Assembly (NCBI GenBank): GCA_020636075.1
Contig: JACJYO010000006.1
Location: forward strand, 434,001-498,000
DNA from: Lewinellaceae bacterium
GTDB lineage: Bacteria > Bacteroidota > Bacteroidia > Chitinophagales > Saprospiraceae
Reading direction: 5' to 3'
Length of the DNA stretch: 64,000 nucleotides
Made by a program: the position numbers and the translations under genes. Positions 36,396-45,474 of this stretch are shown here, piece by piece. Below the pieces are notes generated by a model. It was not told the DNA's origin and ran no database searches. It saw only the letters and a program-made list of their open reading frames with translations. Each line of letters begins with the position of its first letter. Position 1 is the stretch's first letter.

Positions 36396-37805
36396 ATGCG
36401 TGAAACATTGGCCTGCACGCTGTTTTCGGCACTAAACACAGTAGAAATTACGCGATTTAGCAAATTTTTGCGCTCTCCGTACTATAACAAGCGACAGGAT
36501 GTAATTCGATTTTTTGACTTTATTTCAAACAAATCAAAAAAAGATATTGCCGCGTTAACTGCTGAAAATGCCTGGAATAGCCTTTTCCCGGACAAAAAGT
36601 TTGATAAAAAACAATTCAACTACACACTGAATTTTTTCAGCGAACGCCTCGAGCAGTTTTTGGCCGTGGAAGAACTGCAATCTGACCCGCTACAAAACAA
36701 GCTGTTGCGCTGCCGGGCTTTTCGAAAGCGTGGCTTACTGGCGCATTTCGACACCAATACCCGCAAACTCGAACGCCTGCATGCAAATATACCCTACCGG
36801 AATGCGGGATGGTGGCTATTCGAATACCAGTTGCAAAACGAGATTTTTGCCCGTCAGGCCATGTACCGGCGCGGCGGCGGCACCAACATGGCCGGCACTA
36901 CAGCTGCCCTGGCCAACTTTTTCCTGCTTGAAAATATGCGCTGGACAGCCACTGCCCGCTCCCTGGCTTCCCTTTCCCGTTCGCCGCTGCCGCCGGTACC
37001 CTTGTCGGATACTGCTTTGCAGGTGGCCGCTTCCACAACACAAACCGAAAATCCGGCGCTGGCCCTGGTGTATGCCGGTGCCGAAGCCCTGGCAAATCCC
37101 GACAGCGAGGCGCCCTTTCAGCAATTTAAAGTGGCGCTGCGCGACCATGTGGCACTATTCCCGCCTGCCGAAGCGCGCGACCTGTACATGGCGGCCATCA
37201 ACTTTGCCATCCGGCGCCACAACCGCGGTGAGCGCACCTACACCCGTGAAGCCTTCGACCTTTACCGGGAAGCACTCGACAGCGGCTTTTTGCTCGAAAA
37301 CGGCCGGTTGCCGAAATATACCTTTATCAACATACTCAACCTCGCGCAACTGCTCGGTGAACACGACTGGAGCCTCGGGTTTCTGGAAAAAGGGAAAACG
37401 CTCCTGCCCGAGTCTGACCGGGAAAACACTTACCGCTATGCCCTGGCTGGCTACCACTTCCGGCGATCCGAATATGAGCCGGTGCTGGCCTTGCTCCGGG
37501 AGGTGGATTTTTCAGATGTCTTCATTCAGTTGGATGCCCGCAAAATGTTGTTGCGCAGCTATTTTGAACTCGGAGAATGGCCGGCACTGGCCAGTTTGCT
37601 CGATAGTTTTCAGGCATTCCTCCGGCGGCACAAAGCGCTGGGGTATCACCGCGACAGTTACCTGAATCTGATAAAATTTACAAAAAAACTGATGCACCTG
37701 GCCGGGAAGCGCCCGGCTGCCCGCAAGCGGCTGCTTGCCCGGATCGAAGCGGCGGAGTCGGTGGCGGAGCGCGAGTGGTTGTTGGGGAAACTGAAACACC
37801 GTTAA
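36396..37805 (+). CDS. Conserved-type hypothetical protein, helical-repeat-like
   Basis: A 469-aa cytosolic protein; no signal peptide or membrane segment. I do not recognise a defined family. The start MRETLACTLFSALN at 36396 was chosen because the longer frame overlaps the divergent gene's signal-peptide region. The chain opens with a small helical part (LSPYYNKRQDVIRFF-like: RSPYYNKRQDVIRFFDFI). It continues as alpha-helical pairs of ~35-45 residues (LYREALDSGFLLENGRLPKY; YRYALAGYHFRRSEYEPVLA; LRSYFELGEWPALASLLDSF), which resemble TPR-type repeats. A scaffold role is possible (inference). It is convergent with gatB. Confidence 0.8.
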   Translation: MRETLACTLFSALNTVEITRFSKFLRSPYYNKRQDVIRFFDFISNKSKKDIAALTAENAWNSLFPDKKFDKKQFNYTLNFFSERLEQFLAVEELQSDPLQNKLLRCRAFRKRGLLAHFDTNTRKLERLHANIPYRNAGWWLFEYQLQNEIFARQAMYRRGGGTNMAGTTAALANFFLLENMRWTATARSLASLSRSPLPPVPLSDTALQVAASTTQTENPALALVYAGAEALANPDSEAPFQQFKVALRDHVALFPPAEARDLYMAAINFAIRRHNRGERTYTREAFDLYREALDSGFLLENGRLPKYTFINILNLAQLLGEHDWSLGFLEKGKTLLPESDRENTYRYALAGYHFRRSEYEPVLALLREVDFSDVFIQLDARKMLLRSYFELGEWPALASLLDSFQAFLRRHKALGYHRDSYLNLIKFTKKLMHLAGKRPAARKRLLARIEAAESVAEREWLLGKLKHR

Positions 37806-37811
37806 ATTGAC

Positions 37812-37945
37812 CGCAGGGAACTTTTCCAACTTCAAATTTTTCTTTTTCAATTTCAAATTGAAAAGGATGTTCCCGCTACGTGCAGTTTAGTTGATTTGAA
37901 ATGTCAAATTTGAAATTGGAGATTTGAAAAGTGGGCAGCCCTCTA
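37812..37945. repeat. AT-rich palindromic repeat (family D, diverged copy)
   Basis: Between convergent genes. cttttccaacttcaaattt and aaatttgaaattggagattt form loose inverted arms. The pieces match those at 8600-8705 and 57846-58026. Confidence 0.5.
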
Positions 37946-37958
37946 ATGCCTGATCTCT

Positions 37959-39395
37959 TCAGCCCAAACGCTCCACCAACACCGCCGTAGCCGCCTTCGG
38001 ATCGGCCTTTCCCCGGCTCGCTTTCATGAGTTCTCCCATGAAAAAACCAAGCAGGCCTTTTTTCCCTTTTCGGTAGGCAGTCACTTTGTCGGGGTGGCGC
38101 GCCAGTACTTCGTCGGCCAATTGTTCGAGCAAACCCGCATCGGCAGTTTGCAGGAGTTGCAAGTTTTCCGCCAGTTGGCCCGGAGAAGATCCCGGCTGTT
38201 CGAGCAGCGCAGGGAAGAGCTGTTGATTGGCGGCGGTCGCACTGATTTTGCCGGTATCGATCAGCCCCACAAATTCCCGCCATTGCGGAGGTCGCACCGG
38301 GCAGTCGGCCAGGCTCCGGCCGCTTTCAGCCGACCAGGGGAGCAGTTTGTGGATGACCAGGTTGGCGAGCAACTTGGCTGGCGGATTGCCTTCGGAAACC
38401 AGGTTTTGGAAGTACACTGCCGTTTGGCGGTCCTGCACCAGCTGTTCCGTGTCGTGCGCAGGTAGTTGGTAAACGGTTTGAAACTCCAGTTCCAGGGCGT
38501 GGGGAAGCGGCGGCATGGAAGCGCGGATTTGTTCGAGTTTTTCGGTGGAAATACGCACCGGAGGCAAGTCGGGCTCGGGAAAGTAGCGGTAATCGTGCGC
38601 CTGCTCTTTTTCGCGCAGCGAAAACGTAAGACCACTGGCGGGGTCAAACCCGCGGGTTTCCTGTTCGATGATGCCGCCGTTTTCCAGGATTTCAATCTGC
38701 CGGCTGGTTTCAAACTCGATGGCACGCCGGGCAAACCGCATGGAATTGATGTTCTTGATCTCACAGCGGGTGCCGAACGCCGGATCGCCTTTTTTGCGAA
38801 CCGACACATTCACATCGCAGCGGAGCGAACCTTCCTCCATGTTGCCGTCGCTGATGTCGAGCCAGCGCACCAGGTGGCGTATCGTTTCCATGCAAGCGGC
38901 CGCTTCGTCGGCACTGCGCAGGTCGGGCTCGGTCACGATCTCGAGCAAGGGCACGCCGGCCCGGTTCAGGTCTATGAAAGAAAAATTGGGATCCTGGTCG
39001 TGCAAACTTTTCCCGGCGTCTTCTTCCAGGTGGATGTGGTGTATCCGGATAGTTGTGGCTGTATTGCCGTGGATGATCAGCTGGCCACCCCGGCAAATCG
39101 GCTGCTGGTCCTGCGTGATCTGGTAGCCCTTGGGCAGGTCGGCGTAGAAATAATTTTTTCGGTCGAAGCTGCTGTTCAGGTTTATCTCGCAGCCCAAAGC
39201 GAGTCCAAGGCGCACCGCGTATTCAACCGCTTTTTCATTCAGCCGGGGTAAGGTGCCGGGGTGGGCCAGGCTGATCGCACTGGTATGCGTATTGGGCGCG
39301 CCGCCAAAGGCTGCATTGTCGGCGCAAAACGCTTTGGAGCGGGTAGCCAGTTGCACGTGTATTTCGAGCCCGATAACTGTTTCGTAGGATTGCAT
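37959..39395 (-). CDS. gatB: Aspartyl/glutamyl-tRNA amidotransferase subunit B
   Basis: A 478-aa cytosolic subunit of GatCAB, which converts Glu-tRNA(Gln) or Asp-tRNA(Asn) to the amide form. The N-terminus has the family signature YETVIGLEIHVQL. Next come the catalytic-cradle motif FYADLPKGYQITQ, the segment LEEDAGKSLHD, and GVPLLEIVTEPDLRS. The C-terminal ~150 residues form the helical plus YqeY-like tail (HPDKVTAYRKGKKGLLGFFM). Length is normal. gatA and gatC are not next to it, as is usual in Bacteroidota. It follows the DUF3667 gene with a 16-bp gap and is probably co-transcribed with it. Confidence 0.96.
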   Translation of the reverse strand: MQSYETVIGLEIHVQLATRSKAFCADNAAFGGAPNTHTSAISLAHPGTLPRLNEKAVEYAVRLGLALGCEINLNSSFDRKNYFYADLPKGYQITQDQQPICRGGQLIIHGNTATTIRIHHIHLEEDAGKSLHDQDPNFSFIDLNRAGVPLLEIVTEPDLRSADEAAACMETIRHLVRWLDISDGNMEEGSLRCDVNVSVRKKGDPAFGTRCEIKNINSMRFARRAIEFETSRQIEILENGGIIEQETRGFDPASGLTFSLREKEQAHDYRYFPEPDLPPVRISTEKLEQIRASMPPLPHALELEFQTVYQLPAHDTEQLVQDRQTAVYFQNLVSEGNPPAKLLANLVIHKLLPWSAESGRSLADCPVRPPQWREFVGLIDTGKISATAANQQLFPALLEQPGSSPGQLAENLQLLQTADAGLLEQLADEVLARHPDKVTAYRKGKKGLLGFFMGELMKASRGKADPKAATAVLVERLG

Positions 39396-39411
39396 GCAGA
39401 CTTTTTGGGCG

Positions 39412-40584
39412 TTAAAAAATAAAGAAAACGATCATCATGCCAAGGGTGAAGAGCAGGATAAAACCAAACATGTAAGCAATGAAATATACCAGCGATTTGC
39501 CAATCGTAATACCCCAGCCCTGGTGGTAGTAATTACGCAGGGCAAAAACAGGGCTTATCAACAGCCACACGACCAATGGGATCCAAAGTTTGCCCAATGG
39601 GAAAACAGCGTTTACCCAAAGCGCAGCAATCAACAGCAGGAACATACTGGCGTGTTCGTTGAGCAGCAGGATAAAATGCTCCACATAAAAACGTTTTTGC
39701 CGGAGGTACAACAGCTTAAGCACACCCGCCATAAACGCAACAAGACCCAACAGGGTCCAGGCCAGGCTGCCGAGGAAAGATTTCATCAGGGCGCCGGGAT
39801 CTTTGAGCGTTTTCAGTCCCTGCCGGATGGCAACTTTGTCCAGCCAGCTTTTGACCCCATATTTGACAACGATAGCATCCGCATCGAGTTTAAAAGCATC
39901 GAGGGTGGCTACCCGATAACTCCGGAAGCCGACGTTGAGGTCTAAGGAGTCTTGAGACTCATCTGTAGCCGTGGAGTCGGCACCCAGGGAGAGCAGGCTG
40001 CCAAATTTGTCAACAGCATCACCATAGGTGCGTCGCAGCAGGCTGTCCATCGCTTTCCGCACCAATGGCGTGCGATATTCGGGAGGCAGGGAGTCGATTT
40101 CCTGTTGCATAATTTCAAATTCAGCCCGCTTTCTGCCCAGTTCATAAAAATCGTATTTTACGACATCTGCATTTGCATTACGCTTGAACATCAGCCCCTT
40201 ATCGCTTTTTTGAGCCTGAAAGCCAGTTGATCCGCCCATCCCCAGGTGATTGAGTGTGAACAGAAATAAAAAAGCGACAATAAAGAAAAACCGGATGGGT
40301 TGGGGATAGCGCTTTTGCCGGCCACTGAAAAACTCCGAGGTTACATAACCCGGAATGAAGAGCAGGAGCATAAAGCGCAGCGACCGGCTTTCGAGGTGCA
40401 AAACACGAAACCAGACCTGCTTGAACAAATTGCCCAGCGAAATCATGCCGCTGGCTCGCTTTTGCCCGCAGCGCGCGCAAAACTTTGCCTTGTAAGGCAA
40501 CGGAAAGTGACAATTCGGGCAATAATCTTTGACTTTGTATTTCACGCGGGTGAAAATAGGTTGAAGTTTGGAGTTTAGGGGCAT
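39412..40584 (-). CDS. DUF3667 membrane protein with zinc ribbon
   Basis: A 390-aa integral membrane protein. The N-terminus has a CxxC...CxxC zinc ribbon (Cys22, 25, 36, 39 in DYCPNCHFP and FCARCGQKR). The DUF3667 signature region follows (VLHLESRSLRFMLLLFIPGYV, then SGRQKRYPQPIRFFF) with a first hydrophobic segment. A soluble loop (residues ~130-260) is charged. Several membrane segments fill the C-terminal third (LAWTLLGLVAFMAGVLKLLY; FILLLNEHASMFLLLIAALWV; FIAYMFGFILLFTLGMMIVF). The role of the family is not known. It sits upstream of gatB on the same strand. Confidence 0.88.
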   Translation of the reverse strand: MPLNSKLQPIFTRVKYKVKDYCPNCHFPLPYKAKFCARCGQKRASGMISLGNLFKQVWFRVLHLESRSLRFMLLLFIPGYVTSEFFSGRQKRYPQPIRFFFIVAFLFLFTLNHLGMGGSTGFQAQKSDKGLMFKRNANADVVKYDFYELGRKRAEFEIMQQEIDSLPPEYRTPLVRKAMDSLLRRTYGDAVDKFGSLLSLGADSTATDESQDSLDLNVGFRSYRVATLDAFKLDADAIVVKYGVKSWLDKVAIRQGLKTLKDPGALMKSFLGSLAWTLLGLVAFMAGVLKLLYLRQKRFYVEHFILLLNEHASMFLLLIAALWVNAVFPLGKLWIPLVVWLLISPVFALRNYYHQGWGITIGKSLVYFIAYMFGFILLFTLGMMIVFFIF

Positions 40585-40740
40585 GTTCCGGATTTTCTAC
40601 ATTTGCAGAAAATCGGAACTCGGATGCTGATTTGATGATTCGGGTACGTGCTTGCAACTTTTATGAATTTTGATTAAAATAAAAGGCCGAACCCAAATCA
40701 CCACATCTGCAAATCACCACATCAACAACTAAACAAAGTT

Positions 40741-41670
40741 ATGCGCAAACAAACTACCCGGCATATATTAATGGTGCGGCCAGCCAATTTTGGCTTCAAC
40801 GAGGAAACGGCTGCCAGCAATGCCTTCCAACGCCGCGAAGGCGCCCAGGAAACGGATATTATTCGCACGAAAGCCGTGCAGGAGTTTGATGCTTTTGTTC
40901 AAAAACTGCGCGCAGCGGGTGTGGATGTGATCGTTGCAAAAGATTCACCGCGCCCGATCAAGCCCGATGCTGTTTTTCCAAACAACTGGGCCACGTTTCA
41001 TCAGGAAGGTTTTGTGGTGACCTATCCGATGTATGCACCGACGCGCCGGCGGGAACGCCGCAGGCAGGTGATCGACACGGTGCTCAAAGCCGGTTTTACT
41101 GCCGAGCGGCGGATCAACCTGGAATTTAACGAAAAAATAAACCGCTTCCTGGAAGGCACCGGCAGCATCATTTTTGACCACCTCAACCGCCTGGCCTATG
41201 CCTGTGTCAGCCCACGCACCGATGCCGGCCTGCTCGATGAACTATGCGCCTTGCTGAACTACCGGAAAGTCGTTTTTCACGCTGTTGACGGCAATGGCCA
41301 GGAGATTTACCACACCAATGTAATGATGGCTATGGGCGAAACTTTTGTGGTAATTTGCCTGGATACAGTGACAGTTCCCGCCGAACGCAATCTGTTAAAA
41401 CAAACATTTCGGGAAACCGGCAAGGAAGTGGTGGCAATTACCCTGACGCAAATGAACGCCTTTGCCGGCAACATGCTCCAGGTGCGCAACGATCAAGAGC
41501 AGACGATACTCGTAATGTCCGACCAGGCCTATCGCTCGCTCAAGCCAGCCCAAATAAAAACCCTCGAACGCCACACCCAACTCTTGCACAGCCCGATCAA
41601 TACTATCGAAACCTATGGTGGCGGTAGCGCCCGTTGCATGATGGCAGAGGTGTTTTTGCCGGAACAATAG
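40741..41670 (+). CDS. ctlX: CtlX-type arginine deiminase/amidinotransferase-fold hydrolase
   Basis: A 309-aa cytosolic enzyme of the guanidino-group-modifying superfamily, matching the citrulline-utilisation hydrolase CtlX type. Key motifs are the N-terminal MVRPANFGFNEET, the substrate-loop DAVFPNNWATFH, EGTGSIIFDHLN-type (FLEGTGSIIFDH) with the catalytic Glu/Asp region, the catalytic His in YHTNVMMAMG, and the nucleophile Cys299 in GGGSARCMMAEV near the C-terminus. All expected catalytic positions are present, so it should be active on a guanidino or ureido substrate. The start ATG at 40741 follows an AT-rich leader. It is divergent from the DUF3667 gene and stands alone. Confidence 0.88.
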   Translation: MRKQTTRHILMVRPANFGFNEETAASNAFQRREGAQETDIIRTKAVQEFDAFVQKLRAAGVDVIVAKDSPRPIKPDAVFPNNWATFHQEGFVVTYPMYAPTRRRERRRQVIDTVLKAGFTAERRINLEFNEKINRFLEGTGSIIFDHLNRLAYACVSPRTDAGLLDELCALLNYRKVVFHAVDGNGQEIYHTNVMMAMGETFVVICLDTVTVPAERNLLKQTFRETGKEVVAITLTQMNAFAGNMLQVRNDQEQTILVMSDQAYRSLKPAQIKTLERHTQLLHSPINTIETYGGGSARCMMAEVFLPEQ

Positions 41671-41880
41671 CCCTCCGGCCACATTGGCCCAACCTGACAG
41701 ATACCCGTACTCACCGATTTGTTCGACCGATTCACCGAAAGTCTGGCCGCCCGGCCCGGCTAGTGCCCGTTCTTTGATCATAATTCATCAAGGTAATTTT
41801 CAGCATTCATAACTCGGTGCGCGGGATCGGTTGTTCCAAATGCTGCCTTTCCCGCCACCATTCAGAAAATCAGTTTTACC

Positions 41881-43407
41881 ATGAAAAAGACAATGTTGCT
41901 CATGATGAGCGCTGCCATGTTTGGGGGTCTGGTTGTTTTGGGCGGTGCCAAATCGCTCGGCTGGCTGAACAGCGCAGCATCGTCGAACTTCGCACCGCAG
42001 TCGAATCAGTCGGTGCATCTTGCCCATTTTACCGGTACAGCAGATCCATACTCCATGAACTTTACCACAGCCGCGCAGAAAACACTGCCCGTGGTAGTCA
42101 ATATTCAAAGTGCAGTCCGGATGCGTGATCAGGGAAGTTTTCCTGATAACGGCGGCGGTTTTGACCTGCAAAACATCCCCGAGCCGTTCCGCCAGTTTTT
42201 CGGCCCCCGGATGTTTCAACAACCGCAACCCGATGCACGCGATAAAAACGACAACATCCGAATGGGCACTGGCTCGGGTGTGATCATCAGTCCCGACGGT
42301 TATATCGTCACTAACAACCACGTTGTTGCCGGCGCAGACGAACTGAGCGTCACGCTCAGCGATAAGCGCACATTTAAGGCAAAGGTCATCGGCACCGATC
42401 CGAGCACAGACCTGGGACTTCTGAAGATCGACGCTTCGAGCCTGCCCTTTGTTAATTTTTCCAATTCAGATGCCGTGGAAGTAGGGGAGTGGGTGCTGGC
42501 TGTCGGCAACCCTTTCGACCTGACCTCAACGGTAACGGCCGGCATTATTTCGGCCAAAGGCCGGGATATTCACATCCTGCAGGATCAGGCGCCAATTGAA
42601 TCGTTTATTCAAACGGATGCGGCGATCAATCCCGGTAACTCCGGTGGGGCACTCGTCAACCTGAACGGCGACCTGATCGGGATCAACTCGGCCATTGCCA
42701 GCCCCACCGGCGCTTATGCCGGCTATGGTTTTGCCATTCCTTCCAATATTGTGGCGAAAGTGGTGGAAGACCTGAAAACCTACGGTGTGGCTCAGCGCGG
42801 TTACCTGGGCGTCGTTATCCGGGAAGTTAACAGTGAACTGGCCAAGGAAAAAGACCTGGGCGTTACCCAGGGCGCTTATGTGGACAGTCTTTCCGAAAAG
42901 GGCGCTGCCGAATTGGCCGGTATCCGCAAAGGCGATGTGCTGATAAAAATTGATGAAACACCGGTTTTGTCCTCATCCGATGTGCTCGAACTGGTCGGCC
43001 GGCACCGGCCCGGCGACAAACTGCACGTGCGGGTGCTGCGCGGTGCCACGGAACGCGATTTTACCGTGACCTTGCGCAACCGGGAGGGCAACACCGATAT
43101 TGTTAAAAAAACCGAGTTGTCGGGCACCCTGGCGCTTCTGGGCGCCGACCTGCAAACACTGTCGGAAAAAGAAGCCCGGCAGCTGGATATTCCGGGCGGC
43201 GTTAAAATCACCCATCTGGGACGCGGCCGGCTATCGAATCAGACCGATATCGAGACCGGGTTTGTGATCCTGAAAGTGGATGGTCAGCCGGTAAAAACGG
43301 TTGAAGATTTCACCAAAGCGCTTTCCGGAAAAGAAGGCGGGGTAATGCTCGAGGGCATATATCCGAACCGTCCCGGCACCTTTTATTACGCTTTTGGTAT
43401 GCAATAG
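41881..43407 (+). CDS. HtrA/DegP-family periplasmic serine protease
   Basis: A 508-aa envelope-stress protease/chaperone. An N-terminal signal or anchor (MKKTMLLMMSAAMFGGLVVL) directs it to the periplasm. The trypsin-like domain carries the full triad: His147 in TNNHVVAGADEL, Asp177 in DPSTDLGLLKI, and Ser254 in INPGNSGGALVN. Two PDZ domains follow. The first covers residues ~305-395 (GYLGVVIREVN ... GDVLIKIDETPV). The second, shorter and more diverged, covers ~410-505 (GTLALLGADLQ ... FVILKVDGQPVK). Length and build are those of Bacteroidota DegQ/DegP-like proteins. A strong terminator follows. Confidence 0.95.
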   Translation: MKKTMLLMMSAAMFGGLVVLGGAKSLGWLNSAASSNFAPQSNQSVHLAHFTGTADPYSMNFTTAAQKTLPVVVNIQSAVRMRDQGSFPDNGGGFDLQNIPEPFRQFFGPRMFQQPQPDARDKNDNIRMGTGSGVIISPDGYIVTNNHVVAGADELSVTLSDKRTFKAKVIGTDPSTDLGLLKIDASSLPFVNFSNSDAVEVGEWVLAVGNPFDLTSTVTAGIISAKGRDIHILQDQAPIESFIQTDAAINPGNSGGALVNLNGDLIGINSAIASPTGAYAGYGFAIPSNIVAKVVEDLKTYGVAQRGYLGVVIREVNSELAKEKDLGVTQGAYVDSLSEKGAAELAGIRKGDVLIKIDETPVLSSSDVLELVGRHRPGDKLHVRVLRGATERDFTVTLRNREGNTDIVKKTELSGTLALLGADLQTLSEKEARQLDIPGGVKITHLGRGRLSNQTDIETGFVILKVDGQPVKTVEDFTKALSGKEGGVMLEGIYPNRPGTFYYAFGMQ

Positions 43408-43436
43408 TAGCAAGGAGCATGCATTTAGTTGGACTC

Positions 43437-43470
43437 GACGCTGCGCCCTCGTGCGCAGCGTCATTTTTTG
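43437..43470 (+). terminator. Intrinsic terminator of the htrA-like gene
   Basis: A perfect 10-bp stem gacgctgcgc/gcgcagcgtc with loop cctcgt is followed by attttttg. Confidence 0.9.
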
Positions 43471-43528
43471 TTTTACTGGAAATTGCGTGCAGGCCAAAGT
43501 ACCTTTGTAAAAACCACCTTTGCATTGT

Positions 43529-44230
43529 ATGGATTGCCTGATCGTCGACGATAACCCAATGGCACGTGCTGCGCTCCGCCAAATTGTTTCCAAACTGGAC
43601 GGACTTACCCTGCTTGGAGAATGTGCCTCGGCTATTGAAGCCTACAACCGCCTGCTGGAGGAACCTGTAGACCTCTTGCTGCTCGATGTGGAAATGCCGG
43701 ATATGACCGGCCTGGATTTATTGCAGCAATTGCCGGTGCGCCCGCTGGCGATTCTCGTTACCTCTAAAAAAGACTATGCTGCCGAAGCGTACAACCTGAA
43801 CGTGGTCGACTACATCGTGAAGCCGGTGACCCTGCCGCGCTTTCTGGCTGCGGTGCAAAAGGCGCGTGAAATTTGGGAGAGCCGTTCTAATATCGTTGAA
43901 AAAAGTACCGAAAAAGAAAACCTGTTTGTGCGGGCAGACGGCGCTCTGGTTAAACTCTGGTATGCCGATATTTTGTGGATACAGGCTATGGTGGATTACG
44001 TGCAGTTTTTTCTGGCAAATGGTAAAAAAGTAACTGTGCACGCGACGCTCAAAGGCGTGGAAGAACATCTTGCCGATCCCCGGTTTGTGCGGACACACCG
44101 TTCGTACATCGTCAACCTGGATAAAATCGACCGTATTGAAGAAGGCTCCATGATCATTATCGGCAGGCAGGTAATTCCCATTAGCGAACAATACCGGCCA
44201 ACGGTATTGAAACAGTTGAATGTACTGTAG
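43529..44230 (+). CDS. LytTR-family response regulator
   Basis: A 233-aa two-component regulator. The ATG at 43529 is used; a TTG at 43520 would add three residues. The receiver domain (residues 1-115) has the acidic pair in IVDDNPMAR, the phospho-acceptor Asp53 in LLLLDVEMPD, Thr in ILVTSKKDY and Lys in DYIVKPVTL. A LytTR DNA-binding domain follows (residues ~130-233: FVRADGALVKLWYADILWIQ; HATLKGVEEHL; FVRTHRSYIVNLDKID). In Bacteroidota these usually pair with a LytS/7TM-type sensor kinase. None is adjacent, and the hybrid kinase at 45475 carries its own receiver. Confidence 0.95.
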   Translation: MDCLIVDDNPMARAALRQIVSKLDGLTLLGECASAIEAYNRLLEEPVDLLLLDVEMPDMTGLDLLQQLPVRPLAILVTSKKDYAAEAYNLNVVDYIVKPVTLPRFLAAVQKAREIWESRSNIVEKSTEKENLFVRADGALVKLWYADILWIQAMVDYVQFFLANGKKVTVHATLKGVEEHLADPRFVRTHRSYIVNLDKIDRIEEGSMIIIGRQVIPISEQYRPTVLKQLNVL

Positions 44231-44350
44231 CCCGTCAACCGAAACGGAGCTCCTGTTCACCGAACGTACCAGTTGTTTTACCGAATTCAGCCCGCATGCC
44301 CGGCTGAAACAGGTTAGTTTTTCGGATAAATAATTGAAAATCCGAAAAAT

Positions 44351-44839
44351 ATGAACACGAAATCGAGTTTTTACGGCCTGGCGCTGCTCGCTTTTTTCGG
44401 GGCATGCCACCATTCGGTTACTCAAAATAAAACGGCTGGAAAGCAGCCAGACGATCCGGTTGTCCACGAGATTGCAACGGTTGCCGGCGTGCCAACATTA
44501 CCCCAAAGTATGGACCGGTTTGCCGAGGCCGAACAGCAACTCGCGGATGGCCATTTTCGCATGGCGGCATTCAAAATTGATGCCGGCATCGCTGCCTTGA
44601 AGCGTGAATTGGGCAACGGGAAGATACCGGGAGCGGCACACGCCATCCACACCTTGCAACTACTGCGTGCCCGGCTGGCATCCGATAATCCGGTCGACCC
44701 GGATACGTTGCACACCGCTGTGGTGGCAGCCCTGGAGTTTTCACCGGTGGAGATTCGGGATACCGTGTTGCAACGGACGCTGGAAGTGGATAATCCGCAG
44801 GGTGTTTTGCCCAAGTTGTATAAATCGGAAAGCAAATAG
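44351..44839 (+). CDS. Small putative lipoprotein, helical
   Basis: A 162-aa protein of no recognised family. The signal ends in the lipobox FFGAC with Cys19. The mature part has helices rich in Ala and Leu (MDRFAEAEQQLADGHFRMAA; AIHTLQLLRARLAS), resembling a single helical-hairpin repeat, and a C-terminal segment LEFSPVEIRDTVLQRTLEVD. It sits 120 bp after the LytTR regulator in the same direction and may be in its transcript (inference). Confidence 0.72.
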   Translation: MNTKSSFYGLALLAFFGACHHSVTQNKTAGKQPDDPVVHEIATVAGVPTLPQSMDRFAEAEQQLADGHFRMAAFKIDAGIAALKRELGNGKIPGAAHAIHTLQLLRARLASDNPVDPDTLHTAVVAALEFSPVEIRDTVLQRTLEVDNPQGVLPKLYKSESK

Positions 44840-44895
44840 GCGGTCCGGAATTGAATATCAAAACTGCGCGGGTGATGGGAGGTGCCTGTATTATA

Positions 44896-45362
44896 ACATG
44901 ACTCAGGTGCTAAAACCCTCCTCCAAAGCCCGTAGGGCTGATATTTCACTCCGTTGGGTCAACCCCTCCCCCAGCCCCCATAGCCATCAACTTAATACTA
45001 CTTTGTCACTTTAAAGTTGCCCCACCCGAAAAAACAAGCAATGTCGAATATCGAACGCCGAATGTCCAATTTCGAAGTAGTTTGATCCGAAGAAGGGATG
45101 AACTGTATAAACAAAATGCGAAAAAAGTGCTGTGCCCACAATCAAAACACTTCGAAATTGGACATTGGGCGTTCGATATTCGACATTCAATACCACAGGA
45201 ATTAAGATACGAAAGATGATAGCGCCGTAGGTGCGGCATTATAATGACACGCCTACGGCGTTTGGAAAACAGCGAAGCAACCATGTTCTACTATAATGCC
45301 AGCCCTACGGGCTTTCATAAAAGACATGATTGCCAATTTAGTTCCTGATTCGCATGAATGTT
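44896..45362. repeat. Cruciform repeat (family B) interrupted by another palindrome (family C)
   Basis: The left part 44896-44945 (acatgactcaggtgctaaaa ... cccgtagggctgatatt) and the right part 45222-45362 (gccgtaggtgcggcattata ... ctacgggctttc ... gattcgcatgaatgt) correspond to the two sides of the repeat at 33025-33256. The region 44981-45217 between them is the family C palindrome, so one repeat has inserted into the other. The right end contains an in-frame ATG (45358) that could mislead start calling of the kinase gene downstream. Confidence 0.7.
44981..45217. repeat. Palindromic repeat (family C), copy 1
   Basis: The inner arms aatgtcgaatatcgaacg... and ...cgttcgatattcgacatt are inverted copies (about 45040-45085 against 45143-45190). 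The segment 44994-45198 is nearly the same as 53354-53561. Predicted short proteins in either strand (…FDIRHCLF…) are artefacts of the repeat. Confidence 0.8.
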
Positions 45363-45474
45363 TAAAGAACCTATGCAATACGTTCCATCTCTTTTCCGTA
45401 CCCTGGGTGGGCATGCCAGACAGCTGCGAAATGGCTACCTTTGGCAGCCTGAACCAACGCCAGGTATTTCGGTC

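Noticed and set aside
45011..45284. Short frames giving ...FDIRH... peptides (also at 53370-53591)
   Set aside because: They are translations of the family C palindrome, not genes.
45358..45474. Upstream ATG extending the hybrid kinase by 39 residues
   Set aside because: It lies in the terminal arm of the family B repeat, and the extension adds no domain. The ATG at 45475 sits just before the first membrane helix.
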